This document shows, one piece after another, positions 44,835 through 54,177 of a DNA stretch of 64,000 bases. The translations under genes were made by a program, and so were the position numbers. Location of the stretch: NCBI RefSeq assembly GCF_023015765.1, contig NZ_JALKAL010000013.1:49846-113845 (forward strand), given 5' to 3'. Below the pieces are notes generated by a model. The model searched no databases. It worked only from the letters and a program-made list of their open reading frames with translations, and was not told where the DNA came from. The DNA is from Ornithinimicrobium sp. F0845 (GTDB lineage: Bacteria > Actinomycetota > Actinomycetes > Actinomycetales > Dermatophilaceae). Within the stretch, counting starts at the first letter, position 1; each line of letters opens with the position of its first letter.

Positions 44835-45731
44835 GTGAGCGGTGAGCCGCCCTTCCTCTCCCGGCCAGTGCACCCGGCGCTCCGCCCCTATGTCGGGTGG
44901 CTGGTCTCCTACGACCTGGACATGGGCCAGCCGGGCACGCACCGGGGCCTGCCCTCCACCGCCCTCACGCTGGTGCTCCCGGTGGGCGGCCAGCTCGAGG
45001 TCGGCTGGGCCGGTGTGCCGGCCTCGCGCGGCCGTTGGCAGGCCGGGGCGGGCGGGCTGCACTCGACGCCCGCCGAGATCCACCACGACGGCTGGCAGGC
45101 GGGCGTCCAGCTCTCGCTGACCACGGCCGGGGCGCGGGCCCTGCTCGGCGAGTCTGCGGCTGACCTGGCCCACGAGCTGGTCGACCTCGCCGACCTGCGT
45201 GGGAGCTCTTCCGTGCCGGGGCCCTGCCACCTGCCCGAGCGACTCCACGACGCCGCCACCTGGGCGCAGCGCCTGCTCATCGTGGAGTCGGCCCTGATCG
45301 CGGCCCTGGCCCGGCACGGCGCTGCCGGTCCGCGGTCCGAGGTCGGCCGGGCGCTCGCGTCGCTGACCCGCGGCGCGTCGGTGCGCAGCGTGGCCGATGA
45401 CGTGGGGTGGAGCCGGCGCCACCTCGGCACTCAGGTCCGCGCGGAGGCCGGGCTGACCCCCAAGGAGTTCCAACGGGTGGCCCGCTTCGAGCGCTCCCAC
45501 CGTCGCCTCCTGCACACGGCCCGGGCGGGCGCCGTCCACCTGGGAGCCCTCGCTGCCGACACCGGGTATGCCGACCAGGCCCACCTGACCAGGGAGTGGG
45601 GCCTCCTTGCGGGCTGCACGCCGCGCGCGTGGCTGCGGGCCGAGTTCGTATACCTTCAAGACCGGCCCGCGCTGCAGGATGATCCTGGTGAGGACGGCCA
45701 CCACCGGTCCACGGACACCGGCCGTCCCTGA
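44835..45731 (+). CDS. AraC family transcriptional regulator
   Basis: 298-residue regulator with a C-terminal double HTH (residues about 185-275). The first helix pair is VRSVADDVGWSRRHLGTQVRAEAGLTPKEF and the second GALAADTGYADQAHLTREW, ending in GCTPRAWLRAEF. The N-terminal 160 residues form a divergent ligand domain starting HPALRPYVGWLVSYDL. It is followed after 17 bp by a VOC-fold gene, which it probably controls. The tail after the HTH (QDDPGEDGHHRST) is probably disordered. Confidence 0.9.
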   Translation: MSGEPPFLSRPVHPALRPYVGWLVSYDLDMGQPGTHRGLPSTALTLVLPVGGQLEVGWAGVPASRGRWQAGAGGLHSTPAEIHHDGWQAGVQLSLTTAGARALLGESAADLAHELVDLADLRGSSSVPGPCHLPERLHDAATWAQRLLIVESALIAALARHGAAGPRSEVGRALASLTRGASVRSVADDVGWSRRHLGTQVRAEAGLTPKEFQRVARFERSHRRLLHTARAGAVHLGALAADTGYADQAHLTREWGLLAGCTPRAWLRAEFVYLQDRPALQDDPGEDGHHRSTDTGRP

Positions 45732-45748
45732 CAACGAGGAGGTCCACC

Positions 45749-46132
45749 GTGGATGTCGGACTGTGGCAATCACTCACGTTCCGGGATGCCGACGCGGCGA
45801 TGGGGTGGCTGAGCGCGATCGGCTTCCAGGAACGCGCCGTCTATCGCGACGAGAAGGACCCCTCGACGATCGTGCACGCGGAGCTCGTCTGGCCGAAGGG
45901 CGGCGGTCTCATGCTCGGTAGCTTCGCGGAGCAGCCCGACTGGCCGAAGCAGCCCGGCACGGGTGCCACCTACCTGGTGTGCGACGACTGCGACGAGGTC
46001 TTCCGCCGGGCCGTCGCAGCCGGGGCGACCGTGCTGCGCGAGCCAGCTGACCAGGACTACGGCGGACGGTCCGCCTCCGTGCAGGACGTCGAGGGCAATC
46101 TCTGGTCGATGGGCACCTACGCCGGGGAGTGA
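45749..46132 (+). CDS. VOC (glyoxalase/bleomycin-resistance fold) protein
   Basis: 127-residue vicinal-oxygen-chelate protein, one paired beta-alpha-beta-beta-beta unit: LWQSLTFRDADAAMGWLSAIGF, then ATYLVCDDCDEVFRRAVAAGA, and the terminal VQDVEGNLWSMGTY with the usual metal-site glutamate replaced or shifted. It may bind a small molecule or drug; substrate unknown. GAGGAGG about 6 nt before the GTG gives a firm start. It forms a two-gene unit with the AraC regulator. Confidence 0.88.
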   Translation: MDVGLWQSLTFRDADAAMGWLSAIGFQERAVYRDEKDPSTIVHAELVWPKGGGLMLGSFAEQPDWPKQPGTGATYLVCDDCDEVFRRAVAAGATVLREPADQDYGGRSASVQDVEGNLWSMGTYAGE

Positions 46133-46162
46133 CCGCTGCGTCGGTGACCAGCCGGCTGGCAC

Positions 46163-47614
46163 TCAGCAGCCGCAGGCCGCCAGCTCCGCGACGACCGTGT
46201 CGAAGACCGACCTCGCCTCCAGCGCGGAGGTGCCGTCCCGACCGACCGCGTCGGCGATGAGGGCGTAGGCCAGGAGCCGTCCGTCCCGGGTCACGACGAC
46301 GCCCGCGAGGGAGGTGACTCCCGGCAGCGAGCCGGTCTTGGCCCGGGCCACCCCGACCCCCGGCTCCTGGTGGTCGAGCGCGAAGCGGTCCCACAGCGTC
46401 CCGGAGTAGCCCGCGATCGGCATGCCGCCCAACGCGTCCTGCAGCTCGGGGTGACTGTTGTCGGCGCCCATCACCAGGAGGTCCCCGAGGACGCGCACCG
46501 GGATCGTCGTGCCGTCCGAGAGGCCCGAGACGTCGGCGAGTGCCACACCGGTCATGTCGATGCCGTAGTCGGCGACCTGTTGCACGACCCAGTCGCGAAC
46601 AGAGACCGGGTCGCCGGCTGCCCCGTCGGCGATGGCCGCCTGGCGGGCGAGCTGCTCGACCATCGCGTTGTCGCTGCTCCGGATCGCCTCGTAGAGCACG
46701 TCACGCGCGGGCGCCGACTCCACCTCGGCCAACACCTCCGCGCCCTCCGGAGCAGCGAGCCGGGGAACCTCCGTGCGCGGGCCACCGCCGACACTGATCC
46801 CCCGCTCCTGCAGTGCGGCGCGGAACCGGATCGCGGTGGCCTGGGCCGGATCCCGCGGAGCGGGGTTGTATGGCGTGGCACGGTGCTCGGCCAGGCCCAG
46901 CATGGTGATCGGGCCGGTGAAGCCCTGGTCCAGCCAGAAGTCGGTCCATCCCTCCGGTCGGATCGGCCCCTGCGCGTAGCTGGTGTCGAGTCTCAGACGG
47001 ACCGGTGACTCCTCGGTGCCGAGCCCCTGGTCGGTCAGGGCCTCCGCGGTCTGGTCGGCCAGGTCACCGAGCCCGGCGTGACCCTCCACGGCTGCCGGGT
47101 CGCCGACCCCCTCGGCGAGCATCATGTCGCCGCCGGCCACGAGGACGATCTGGTCCGCCTCCGGTCCGGTCATGACCCGCGTGGGGAACCGCTCGTCCAT
47201 CGGGAGTGCCGTGACGATGGCGGCAGCCGCCAGCAACTTGGTCGTGGAGGCAGGTGTCAGCGCGCTGTCGACGTTCCGGTCGAGGAGGTGCTCGCCCGAG
47301 GCAACGTCCCGCACCGTGACCGCGACGTGCGCGTCGTCCCCCAGCCACTCGTCGCGCAGCTCGTCCTCCAGCTCGCCGGCGACGGCGGCCGGGGCGGCGG
47401 GCAAACCGCTGCTGACCGGCAGCAGGACCGGAGGCGGGTCCGGGGCCACCCGTGGTCGCACCTCGGCCTGGGCCTGGACGACGCCCGGCGAGGTCCCGGC
47501 ATCCGCCGTGGTGGCCTGAACGACGCCCGGAGAGGTCCCGGCATCCGCCGTGGCGGCCGGCACGACCAGCCCCACCGACAGCAAGGCTGCCGCCACCCGG
47601 CGACGTCCGAACAT
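46163..47614 (-). CDS. dacB: D-alanyl-D-alanine carboxypeptidase/endopeptidase (PBP4, DacB)
   Basis: 483-residue exported class C penicillin-binding protein trimming peptidoglycan cross-links. The signal peptide (RRRVAAALLSVGLVVPAATA) is followed by a 13-residue tandem duplication (ADAGTSPGVVQAT, ADAGTSPGVVQAQ) encoded by 39-bp repeats. The catalytic motifs are complete: SxxK in PASTTKLLAAAA near residue 130, SxN in SSDNAMVEQLA and KTG in RAKTGSLPGV. It diverges from ppa with 98 bp between, the standard actinobacterial dacB-ppa arrangement. Confidence 0.95.
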   Translation of the reverse strand: MFGRRRVAAALLSVGLVVPAATADAGTSPGVVQATTADAGTSPGVVQAQAEVRPRVAPDPPPVLLPVSSGLPAAPAAVAGELEDELRDEWLGDDAHVAVTVRDVASGEHLLDRNVDSALTPASTTKLLAAAAIVTALPMDERFPTRVMTGPEADQIVLVAGGDMMLAEGVGDPAAVEGHAGLGDLADQTAEALTDQGLGTEESPVRLRLDTSYAQGPIRPEGWTDFWLDQGFTGPITMLGLAEHRATPYNPAPRDPAQATAIRFRAALQERGISVGGGPRTEVPRLAAPEGAEVLAEVESAPARDVLYEAIRSSDNAMVEQLARQAAIADGAAGDPVSVRDWVVQQVADYGIDMTGVALADVSGLSDGTTIPVRVLGDLLVMGADNSHPELQDALGGMPIAGYSGTLWDRFALDHQEPGVGVARAKTGSLPGVTSLAGVVVTRDGRLLAYALIADAVGRDGTSALEARSVFDTVVAELAACGC

Positions 47615-47712
47615 GGGCCTGCTTTCTGCAAATCAGCGTTTGTGCGCGAAACTCTTGCCAGAAGAGTAAACGTCCCACCTCCGAATCGTTCTGACCACGA
47701 AGGGTTGACCTC

Positions 47713-48240
47713 ATGCATTTCGACGTGACCATCGAGATCCCACAGGGGAGCCGCAACAAGTACGAGGTGGATCACGCGACGGGGCGGATTCGGCTGGACC
47801 GGATGCTGTTCACCGCCACTCGCTACCCGGCTGACTACGGCTACATCGAGGACACCCTGGGCGAGGACGGGGACCCGCTGGACGCCCTGGTGCTGCTGGA
47901 CGAGCCCACCTGGCCCGGCTGCCTCGTCGCGGCACGTCCGATCGGCATGTTCCACATGCGAGACGAGGCCGGCGGTGACGACAAGATCATCTGCGTCCCG
48001 GCCGACGACCCCCGCAAGTCCAACATCCGCGAGCTCGAGCACATCGGCGACCACACCCGTCTGGAGATCCAGCACTTCTTCGAGGTCTACAAGGACCTCG
48101 AGCCCGGCAAGTCGGTGGAGGGCGCCCACTGGGCCGGGCGCGTCGAGGCCGAGCAGACCTACCACGAGGCGGTCCAGCGCGCCAAGGACGCCGGGCTGAC
48201 CACCGCGCGCTGGTCCGGCCCGGGCAACCAGGGCCACTGA
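47713..48240 (+). CDS. ppa: Inorganic pyrophosphatase (family I)
   Basis: 175-residue soluble pyrophosphatase. Signature residues are in [19 protein letters not shown] (ExxxKxE), [21 protein letters not shown] (active-site Asp triad) and [18 protein letters not shown]. Length and motifs are complete. The hydrolysis pulls biosynthetic reactions such as tRNA charging forward. The ATG start has only a weak AAGG upstream. Confidence 0.97.
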   Translation: MHFDVTIEIPQGSRNKYEVDHATGRIRLDRMLFTATRYPADYGYIEDTLGEDGDPLDALVLLDEPTWPGCLVAARPIGMFHMRDEAGGDDKIICVPADDPRKSNIRELEHIGDHTRLEIQHFFEVYKDLEPGKSVEGAHWAGRVEAEQTYHEAVQRAKDAGLTTARWSGPGNQGH

Positions 48241-48309
48241 CCTGACGGCTGACGCTGCCCCCGCGCTACCGCGCCACCGCGCCACCGGCGCCACTCACGC
48301 CACCCGTGC

Positions 48310-48358
48310 CTCGTGGGGAAGCCGGGGGTCGTCAGGGCGCACCAACCCTCCCCACGAG
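48310..48358. repeat. Inverted repeat between ppa and the NlpC/P60 gene
   Basis: Perfect 10-bp arms CTCGTGGGGA (48310-48319) and TCCCCACGAG (48349-48358) separated by 29 bp in the convergent gap. It may act as a weak bidirectional terminator. Confidence 0.45.
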
Positions 48359-48398
48359 CGCCTGCGCACGGCGGAGCCGCACGTCATCTGGGATGGCG

Positions 48399-49967
48399 TC
48401 AGGGTCGGCCCGCCTGCGGCAGGATGCCGGAGACGTAGTACATGCTCGTGATCTTTGTGCCGCTCCAGGTGGACCAGTCGCGCAGGGAGTGGATCGCCTG
48501 CCCGTCACCGAGGTAGATCCCGACGTGGTAGATCCCAGCAGGCGTGCCGTCGTTGCTGTAGAACAGCAGGTCTCCGCGCTGGACCTCGCTGAGCGGGACC
48601 CTGCTGGTCTGCTGGTACTGAATCCGGCTCGAGTGCGTCAGGTAGACGCCGGCCTGGGCCCACGACATCTTGGTCAGCCCTGAGCAGTCGTAGCCCTCCG
48701 GGCCCTCTCCGCCCCAGATGTAGGGCTTGCCGATCTGCTCGTGCGCATACGCGATCGCGGTCTCGGCGCCGGGTGCCGGGGCGGGAGGAGCCGGCGGGGG
48801 CGGCGGAGGCACAGGCGCTGGCGGGGGCGTCGGAGTGGGGGTCGGAGTCGGCGTGGGCGTTGGAGTCGGCGTCGGCGTGGGAGTCGGCGTGGGAGTCGGC
48901 GTCGGCGTGGGAGTCGGGGTCGGCGCGGGAGTCGGGGTCGGCGTCGGGGTGGGCTTCGGCGTGGGCGTAGGAGTTGGGCTCGGGGTGGGTTCCGGCGCCG
49001 GCGGCGTGGGCGTGGGCGAAGGAGTCGGCTCCGGCGCAGGGGCCGGCGCAGGGGCAGGGACCTGGGTCGGGGCAGGGTCCTCCGGGATGCTCGGGTTCGC
49101 GTCGCCCGTGGGCACCGGCGCCGCAGCCTCTTCCTCGGCACGCCGCTCGGCCGCAGCCTGCTCCGCGGCAGCCTGCTCGGCCGCCAACTGCTCGATCCGG
49201 CGCTGCTCGGCCTCGGCGGCCAGCCGGTCGGCCTCCTCCTGCAGGTGCGTCTGGCGCGCCCGCTCCGTGTTCACCGAGACCTGGCGCAGACGGGAGAGCT
49301 CGACGAGCGTGGCTTCCCGCTCGGTGGCCAGGGCGGTGCTCTGCGCCTCGGCGTCCGCAAAGGCCTCGGCCGCCTCGTCCTCAGCCTCCTGGGCCCGGAT
49401 CGCTGCCGCCTCAGCCTGCGCGGCGGCCAGGGCAGCTTCCCGCTCCAGTGCCTGTGCCGTGCCGGAGGCCACCGACGCATCCGTCATGTCCCGGGCACGG
49501 ATGCGTCCGACGACCTCCAGGGAGCCCGCGCGCTCCAGCAGGTCCTGCGGACCCGCGGCGAGCAGCACCTCGATCGTCGACAACCCCCCAGACTTGTACG
49601 CCTCCGCGGCGTGACGACCGAGCACGCGATTGGCGGTGTCCGCCTCGGCACGTGCCGCTGCCGCTTCCTCTGCCAGGCGGTCGGCCTCTGCCTGCGCCGT
49701 CTCGGCCTCGTAGGTCGCCAGCGCAGAGGCCTCGGCGGCGACGGCGGCGGCCTGCTGGGCGGCGCGCAGCTGTTCGGTGTAGCCCAGCATGAGGGCGTCG
49801 AGCTCCGCGACCCGGCTCTCGGTGTCCACGACGAGCTGCTTGGCCCGCTGCACGTCCTCCTGCGAGGGGACGCGGTCCTCGGTCGCCGTGGCGGGCAGGG
49901 CCGAGGCGACCAGGACGGCAGCAGTGATCAGGGCGCCAAAGCGGGGGCGGTGTCCGGGGCGGGCCAC
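48399..49967 (-). CDS. Secreted NlpC/P60 peptidoglycan hydrolase with coiled coil and PT linker
   Basis: 522-residue RipA-like cell-wall endopeptidase. A signal peptide ([20 protein letters not shown]) is followed by a long Ala/Glu/Arg coiled coil (about residues 35-260) and a roughly 100-residue Pro/Thr linker with PTPTP repeats. The C-terminal C40 domain has the catalytic Cys in [16 protein letters not shown], the His in [11 protein letters not shown] and an AIHSL segment. It probably cleaves D-Glu-DAP bonds at the septum, with the coiled coil as autoinhibitory or FtsX-binding element by analogy with PcsB/RipC. The GTG start is supported by the signal peptide. Confidence 0.93.
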   Translation of the reverse strand: MARPGHRPRFGALITAAVLVASALPATATEDRVPSQEDVQRAKQLVVDTESRVAELDALMLGYTEQLRAAQQAAAVAAEASALATYEAETAQAEADRLAEEAAAARAEADTANRVLGRHAAEAYKSGGLSTIEVLLAAGPQDLLERAGSLEVVGRIRARDMTDASVASGTAQALEREAALAAAQAEAAAIRAQEAEDEAAEAFADAEAQSTALATEREATLVELSRLRQVSVNTERARQTHLQEEADRLAAEAEQRRIEQLAAEQAAAEQAAAERRAEEEAAAPVPTGDANPSIPEDPAPTQVPAPAPAPAPEPTPSPTPTPPAPEPTPSPTPTPTPKPTPTPTPTPAPTPTPTPTPTPTPTPTPTPTPTPTPTPTPTPTPPPAPVPPPPPPAPPAPAPGAETAIAYAHEQIGKPYIWGGEGPEGYDCSGLTKMSWAQAGVYLTHSSRIQYQQTSRVPLSEVQRGDLLFYSNDGTPAGIYHVGIYLGDGQAIHSLRDWSTWSGTKITSMYYVSGILPQAGRP

Positions 49968-50028
49968 AACATCTCACTTCCGTGTCAGGTGGCCACACGG
50001 GGCAACAAAGGAGGTGCGACCGGACCTG

Positions 50029-50057
50029 ACGCTAAGCCCAAACTGCCCCATTGGAAA
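50029..50057 (-). promoter_or_regulatory. Promoter of the NlpC/P60 gene
   Basis: On the minus strand, -35 TTTCCA (50052-50057), 17-nt spacer, -10 TAGCGT (50029-50034). The predicted leader is about 55 nt and contains a 7-bp GTCAGGT/ACCTGAC stem. The rest of the 346-bp divergent gap (49968-50313) holds an AT-richer part with ATAACGA repeats near 50200 and no gene. Confidence 0.45.
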
Positions 50058-50232
50058 CTCCAGTCACGCTTATTTCCGCTGGTCACAGCGGCAACACGGG
50101 CCTCATGAACAACACCCGATGAAACGTTCGAAATCACACTGATGTTTTTCAGCAGGTCACCATCACGCGGCCCAAAGACCCACGCAATTAGATCACCAGA
50201 TAACGATGTGATAACGAAAGTCGGGGTGGCGG

Positions 50233-50238
50233 TATCGT
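50233..50238 (+). promoter_or_regulatory. Candidate -10 element of the DUF3352 gene
   Basis: TATCGT, about 76 bp upstream of the ATG at 50314; no clear -35. Two ATAACGA direct repeats lie just upstream. Confidence 0.3.
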
Positions 50239-50313
50239 GTGACCCTGAGGGTCCGTCCTACGGCTGCCGTGGGCCTGAGGGGCCCAACCATCCATCACAT
50301 CCCAGGGGGAGAC

Positions 50314-51927
50314 ATGACTGCACCACCCGCCGGAACGTTCGACGCCCCAGACGGTGGCGTGTCCTACACCTACGAGCCCCCGACGCAGGGCAGCAAGAAC
50401 CGCCCGGCCCTGCTCGTGGCCCTGGCTGTCGTCGCAGCCCTGGTCATCGGCGGCGGCGCCTGGGCCGTGACCCGGTCGCTGGGTGGCGGCGGCGACCAGC
50501 CCGCCAGCGCCCTGCCCGCTGACACGGCGGCCTACGTCCGACTCGACATCGACCCGGCCGTCGGCCAGAAGATCGCGGCCGTGCGGTTCTTCCAGGGGCT
50601 GGACGACGACGTCCTGGAGACCCTGCGCGACGACGACATCCGCGCGAAGGCCTTCGAGTGGATGGCCTCGGAGGATGAGGCGTTCGCGGCCGTCAACTAC
50701 GAGGAGGACATCGAGCCGTGGCTCGGCGACCGCCTCGCCCTGGGCATCGTGCCCAACGGCAGCGACACGCCATACTTCGGGATCGCCCTGCAGGTCAAGG
50801 ACGAGGACGCGGCCAACGAGGGGCTGACCAAGCTCCAGGAGGCGACCAACGCGACCGAGTCGGACCCGGCCGAGGGTCTGGACTGGTACTTCCACGGTGA
50901 CTACGCGGTCCTGACTACCACCGGGACCGTCGGCACCATGCAGGACCTCACCGAGGCCGGCACCCTGGCCGACAAGGACACCTTCCGGGAGGACATGGGT
51001 GCGCTCGGCGACGAGGGTGTGCTGTCGGCGTGGGTCGACATCGAGCCGTTGGCCACGCTGGCCGACAGCCCCCTGGCCGAGCAGTCGCTCGACAACGCTG
51101 CCGCACTGGACCCGTCGGGCGCCCTGGGCAGTATGGCGGGCACGAGCCAGTTGGCCGAGCGGGCCGCCACCGGCCGCTTCGCGGCAGCGGTGCGCTTCTC
51201 CGAGGACTCCATCGAGGTCGGCGGGGTGACCCGCGGCATGGACGGTATCGGCGTCGAGGGCGGCGACAGCGGTCGCCTGGTGCTCGACCTGCCGGAGGAC
51301 ACCGTCGCGGCGTTCAGCCTGGAGCACGGCGACCAGTACGTCGCCCATGCCTATGAGCTGCTGAAGTCGGAGTTCCCGGACGACTTCGCCGAGGTGGAGG
51401 CGCAGGCCTCCGAGGCCGGCTTCACCATCCCGGGCGACATCCAGACTCTCGTGGGCTCCAGCCTCGTGCTCTCCGTCGGCCCCGGCATCCTCGGGCTCCA
51501 GGACGACCTCGAGGACTTCAACGCCTGGGAGATCGCCTACCGCACCGAGACCGACACGGACGCAGCCGAGGACCTGCTGACGCGCCTGTTCGAGATGACT
51601 GGCGAGCCGGAGATCCAGCAGTTCCTGACGCAGCGCTCCGACGACGGCGTGCTGACGCTGGGCGTCAGCCAGCCCTACGTCAACACGGTCGCCGAGGCCG
51701 GCAGCCTGGGCGACTTCGAGGCCTTCAAGTCGGCGGTCCCGAACGCCGCGGACGCGGACTCTGTGTTCTACGTCAACGTCAACACCTTCGAGCACCTCTA
51801 CCTGGAGGAGATCGACGACTCCGAGGCACGCGAGGCCCTGGAGCTGCTGGGCGCCGTGGGCTACAGCGCCTCGAGCGACGCCGAGGGCAACGGCGACTTC
51901 ACCTTCCGTCTGGTGGCCGACGACTGA
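50314..51927 (+). CDS. DUF3352 domain membrane-anchored protein
   Basis: 537-residue protein with a short cytoplasmic N-terminus, one transmembrane helix (PALLVALAVVAALVIGGGAWAV, residues about 32-53) and a large acidic extracytoplasmic domain beginning ALPADTAAYVRLDIDPAVGQK, which is the DUF3352 signature. Function unknown; homologues are common in actinobacteria. The ATG at 50314 is preceded by AGGGGGA and starts the conserved protein. It is transcribed away from the NlpC/P60 hydrolase and ends at a strong terminator. Confidence 0.88.
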   Translation: MTAPPAGTFDAPDGGVSYTYEPPTQGSKNRPALLVALAVVAALVIGGGAWAVTRSLGGGGDQPASALPADTAAYVRLDIDPAVGQKIAAVRFFQGLDDDVLETLRDDDIRAKAFEWMASEDEAFAAVNYEEDIEPWLGDRLALGIVPNGSDTPYFGIALQVKDEDAANEGLTKLQEATNATESDPAEGLDWYFHGDYAVLTTTGTVGTMQDLTEAGTLADKDTFREDMGALGDEGVLSAWVDIEPLATLADSPLAEQSLDNAAALDPSGALGSMAGTSQLAERAATGRFAAAVRFSEDSIEVGGVTRGMDGIGVEGGDSGRLVLDLPEDTVAAFSLEHGDQYVAHAYELLKSEFPDDFAEVEAQASEAGFTIPGDIQTLVGSSLVLSVGPGILGLQDDLEDFNAWEIAYRTETDTDAAEDLLTRLFEMTGEPEIQQFLTQRSDDGVLTLGVSQPYVNTVAEAGSLGDFEAFKSAVPNAADADSVFYVNVNTFEHLYLEEIDDSEAREALELLGAVGYSASSDAEGNGDFTFRLVADD

Positions 51928-51983
51928 GCATCACCAGCGGCTGAGCCACACCCAACCCTTCCTGACCCGCCGCAGGTCAGCAC

Positions 51984-52018
51984 AGACCCCGTCACCGGTT
52001 TCACCGGTGGCGGGGTCT
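51984..52018 (+). terminator. Terminator of the DUF3352 gene
   Basis: 16-bp stem (51984-51999 with 52003-52018, one G-U pair) and a TTC loop, followed by TCTTCT. Confidence 0.85.
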
Positions 52019-52054
52019 TCTGCCGATGTCGAGCAGCTCCGGCCACCGAAAGCA

Positions 52055-52093
52055 AACGGTCCCTGCCAGCGTTTCTGCTGGTCAGGGACCGTT
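52055..52093 (-). terminator. Terminator of tRNA-Thr
   Basis: AACGGTCCCTG...CAGGGACCGTT stem of about 16 bp with one bulge, directly after the tRNA on the minus strand and followed by TTGCTTTC. Confidence 0.8.
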
Positions 52094-52098
52094 CTTTG

Positions 52099-52172
52099 AG
52101 CCGCCTATCGGAATCGAACCGATGACCTATTCATTACGAGTGAATCGCTCTAGCCGACTGAGCTAAGGCGGC
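52099..52172 (-). tRNA. tRNA-Thr (anticodon CGU)
   Basis: 74-nt cloverleaf. Acceptor stem GCCGCCT/AGGCGGC with discriminator T; D arm GCTC/GAGC; anticodon stem ATTCA/TGAAT with loop CTCGTAA (anticodon CGT, codon ACG); T arm with GGTTCGATTCC. CCA is not encoded. A terminator hairpin follows. Confidence 0.96.
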
Positions 52173-52336
52173 CTGCGCCCACCGAAAAGGGCGCCAAGGG
52201 AGGATAACCGATGGCGCGACGCCAGAGCGAATCGCCTCGGTGCTCCTGGCGAGGTGAACGAGCGCCACGACGCGATGCTCCGAGGTTTGTCAAGCGGTGG
52301 GGCCGGCGACGCCGGCAAAACCCGCGCCCTCCCGAT

Positions 52337-52408
52337 GTCTTCGGGCGCCTCCCGGTTCTTCGGGCCGACTGCACAACCAGCCCGAGGATCACCAAGGCGC
52401 TCGAAGAC
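52337..52408. repeat. Palindromic intergenic element, copy C
   Basis: A 72-bp element bounded by GTCTTCGGGCGCC (52337-52349) and GGCGCTCGAAGAC (52396-52408), one mismatch between arms. Internal TCTTCGGGC, TGCA and GAGGATCAC blocks match copies A and B. It lies in the 320-bp gap between tRNA-Thr and the peptidase gene; no gene is seen there. Confidence 0.75.
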
Positions 52409-52492
52409 GCCTGGGTGGGGCCGACAGCCGGTCACAGAGACCCGACCCCCAGGACACAACCACTCTCAAGGCTCGGCCGGGGGACGGCCTCG

Positions 52493-54133
52493 TCAGCAGG
52501 AGAGCCCGTCCTCCGGCACGGTCCCCTCGGTGAGGTAGGCGTCGACCGCGTCGTCGATGCAGTCGTTGGACCGGCCGTAGGCCGTGTGCCCGTCACCGTC
52601 GTAGGTCAGCAGGACCCCGGAGGACAGCGTGTCCGCCAGCGACACCGCCCACTCGTAGGGGGTCGCGGGGTCGCGCGTCGTCCCGATGACCACGATGGGT
52701 GCAGCACCCTCGCCGTCGTAGTCCTGCAGCACGGTCTGGGCCTCGACCGGCCAGTAGGCGCAGGCGCCCTCGCCCGCGAGGTAGCGCCCGAAGGTCGGGG
52801 CGACCTCTTCGAACTCCTCCAGCACCGCATCGGGGTCCAGGTCCGGCTCGGCCGCCCGGTCCAGACAGTTCACGGCCGTGATGGCCTGCATGCTGTTGCC
52901 GTCGTAGGTGCCGTCAGAGCTGCGGCCGGCGTAGATGTTGGCCAGGAGCATCAGCATGCTGGCGTCACCGTCCTGCGCGGACCGCAGCGCCGTCGTCAGG
53001 ATCGGCCAGGCGGCCTCGTCATACATCGCGACGATGATGCCCAGCACCCCCCAGCCCTCCGTCAGCTCGCCCGCCGCGTCGTCCTCGAGCGGGATCGGGT
53101 TGGCGTCGAGCTCGTTGAGGAAGTCGGTGATGCCCGCCATGCCGGAGTCGACGTCCGAGCCGAGGGGGCAGTCACCGCCGTCGACGCAACTCTGGACGTA
53201 CTCCCGCGTGGCCTGCTCGAAGCCGGCGGCCTGGCCGAGCCCCATGTCCAGACTGCTCATCGTGGGATCCACCGCGCCGTCGAGCACGAACCGGCCCACG
53301 TTGGCTGGGAAGAGCTCGGCGTAGGTGGCGCCGATGAACGTGCCGTAGGAGGCACCGAGGTAGTCGAGCTGGTCCTCCCCCAGCGCAGCCCTCAGGACGT
53401 CCATGTCGCGGGCCACCTCGACGGTGGAGACGAAGCCGAGCAGCTCGCCGGCGTTGTCCTCGCAGTGCGCGGCGAAGTCCATCAGCATCTCGGAGCTGGC
53501 CGCTTCCTCCGCGGCGTCATCCGGCGTGGGGTCGGAGCCGAGATAGACGTCCATCTGCGCGTCGTCGTAGCACTCGATCGGAGCCGAGCGAGCCACGCCG
53601 CGGGGATCGAAGCCGACGACGTCGTAGAACTCCCGGACATTGTCGGAGAGGACCAGGCCGGCCTGCTGGGCGTAGTCGACGCCCGATCCGCCGGGCCCAC
53701 CGGGGTTGACCACCAGAGAGCCCTGCTTGCTGTCCCCGGCCGGCACACGCAGCAGCGCCAGCTCGATGGTCCCGCCGTCGGGCTCCTCGTAGTTGACCGG
53801 GACCGTCAGCGTGGCGCACTCACCGCCGTCACAGCCCTCCCAGGCCAGGTCCTGCTCGTAGAAGGTCTCCAGGCCGGCAGGCACCTCAGCGCCCGCGGTG
53901 CCCGGGTCGTCGCCGGTGCCGTTGGTGTCGTCGGCACCTGAGGTGCTGTCGCCGTCGTCGCTGCCGGTCCCCGCGTCGGGACTCTGGGTCCCGCCGTCCC
54001 CGGTGCGCGTGCCGTCGACCGGCTCGGTGGACGGGGCGCCGGTGCACCCCGCGACGAGCAGCGCCAGCACGGCCCCGCCCACCGCCAGCGGGCTGACTCG
54101 CCGCCGCATTCCGCCACGGGTCCCTACGCGCAC
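52493..54133 (-). CDS. Secreted alpha/beta-hydrolase, TAP-like (tripeptidyl aminopeptidase family) lipoprotein
   Basis: 546-residue exported hydrolase of the SlpD/SlpE-TAP family. A lipobox (LALLVAGC) follows an Arg-rich start, then a 70-residue Asp/Gly/Thr-rich spacer. The fold segments are VNPGGPGGSGVDYA (oxyanion), YDVVGFDPRGVARS, the nucleophile serine in YLGASYGTFIGATYAELFP, the acid in IGTTRDPATPYEWA and the histidine in YDGDGHTAYG. It probably removes N-terminal peptides outside the membrane. The GTG at 54133 is preferred for its GAGG upstream; ATG codons at 54109 and 54181 are alternatives. It lies 44 bp downstream of holB in the tmk-holB operon. Confidence 0.9.
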   Translation of the reverse strand: MRVGTRGGMRRRVSPLAVGGAVLALLVAGCTGAPSTEPVDGTRTGDGGTQSPDAGTGSDDGDSTSGADDTNGTGDDPGTAGAEVPAGLETFYEQDLAWEGCDGGECATLTVPVNYEEPDGGTIELALLRVPAGDSKQGSLVVNPGGPGGSGVDYAQQAGLVLSDNVREFYDVVGFDPRGVARSAPIECYDDAQMDVYLGSDPTPDDAAEEAASSEMLMDFAAHCEDNAGELLGFVSTVEVARDMDVLRAALGEDQLDYLGASYGTFIGATYAELFPANVGRFVLDGAVDPTMSSLDMGLGQAAGFEQATREYVQSCVDGGDCPLGSDVDSGMAGITDFLNELDANPIPLEDDAAGELTEGWGVLGIIVAMYDEAAWPILTTALRSAQDGDASMLMLLANIYAGRSSDGTYDGNSMQAITAVNCLDRAAEPDLDPDAVLEEFEEVAPTFGRYLAGEGACAYWPVEAQTVLQDYDGEGAAPIVVIGTTRDPATPYEWAVSLADTLSSGVLLTYDGDGHTAYGRSNDCIDDAVDAYLTEGTVPEDGLSC

Positions 54134-54177
54134 TCTCCGGTCCTCTCCTCGATGATGTGTCCCACCCTGCTGATGGC

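Noticed and set aside
44746..44835. LexA-type box near repair and protease genes
   Set aside because: No GAAC-N4-GTTC or close variant was found upstream of radA, disA, ku, ogt or in this gap.
48830..49010. Regular short repeats resembling an array
   Set aside because: They encode the Pro/Thr linker of the NlpC/P60 protein in frame. Units are about 6-12 bp with no spacers, so not CRISPR.
49968..50313. ydaO-type c-di-AMP riboswitch upstream of the NlpC/P60 gene
   Set aside because: Such genes often carry one in Streptomyces, and disA is present. The predicted leader is only about 55 nt, and I could not align the conserved ydaO core to it.
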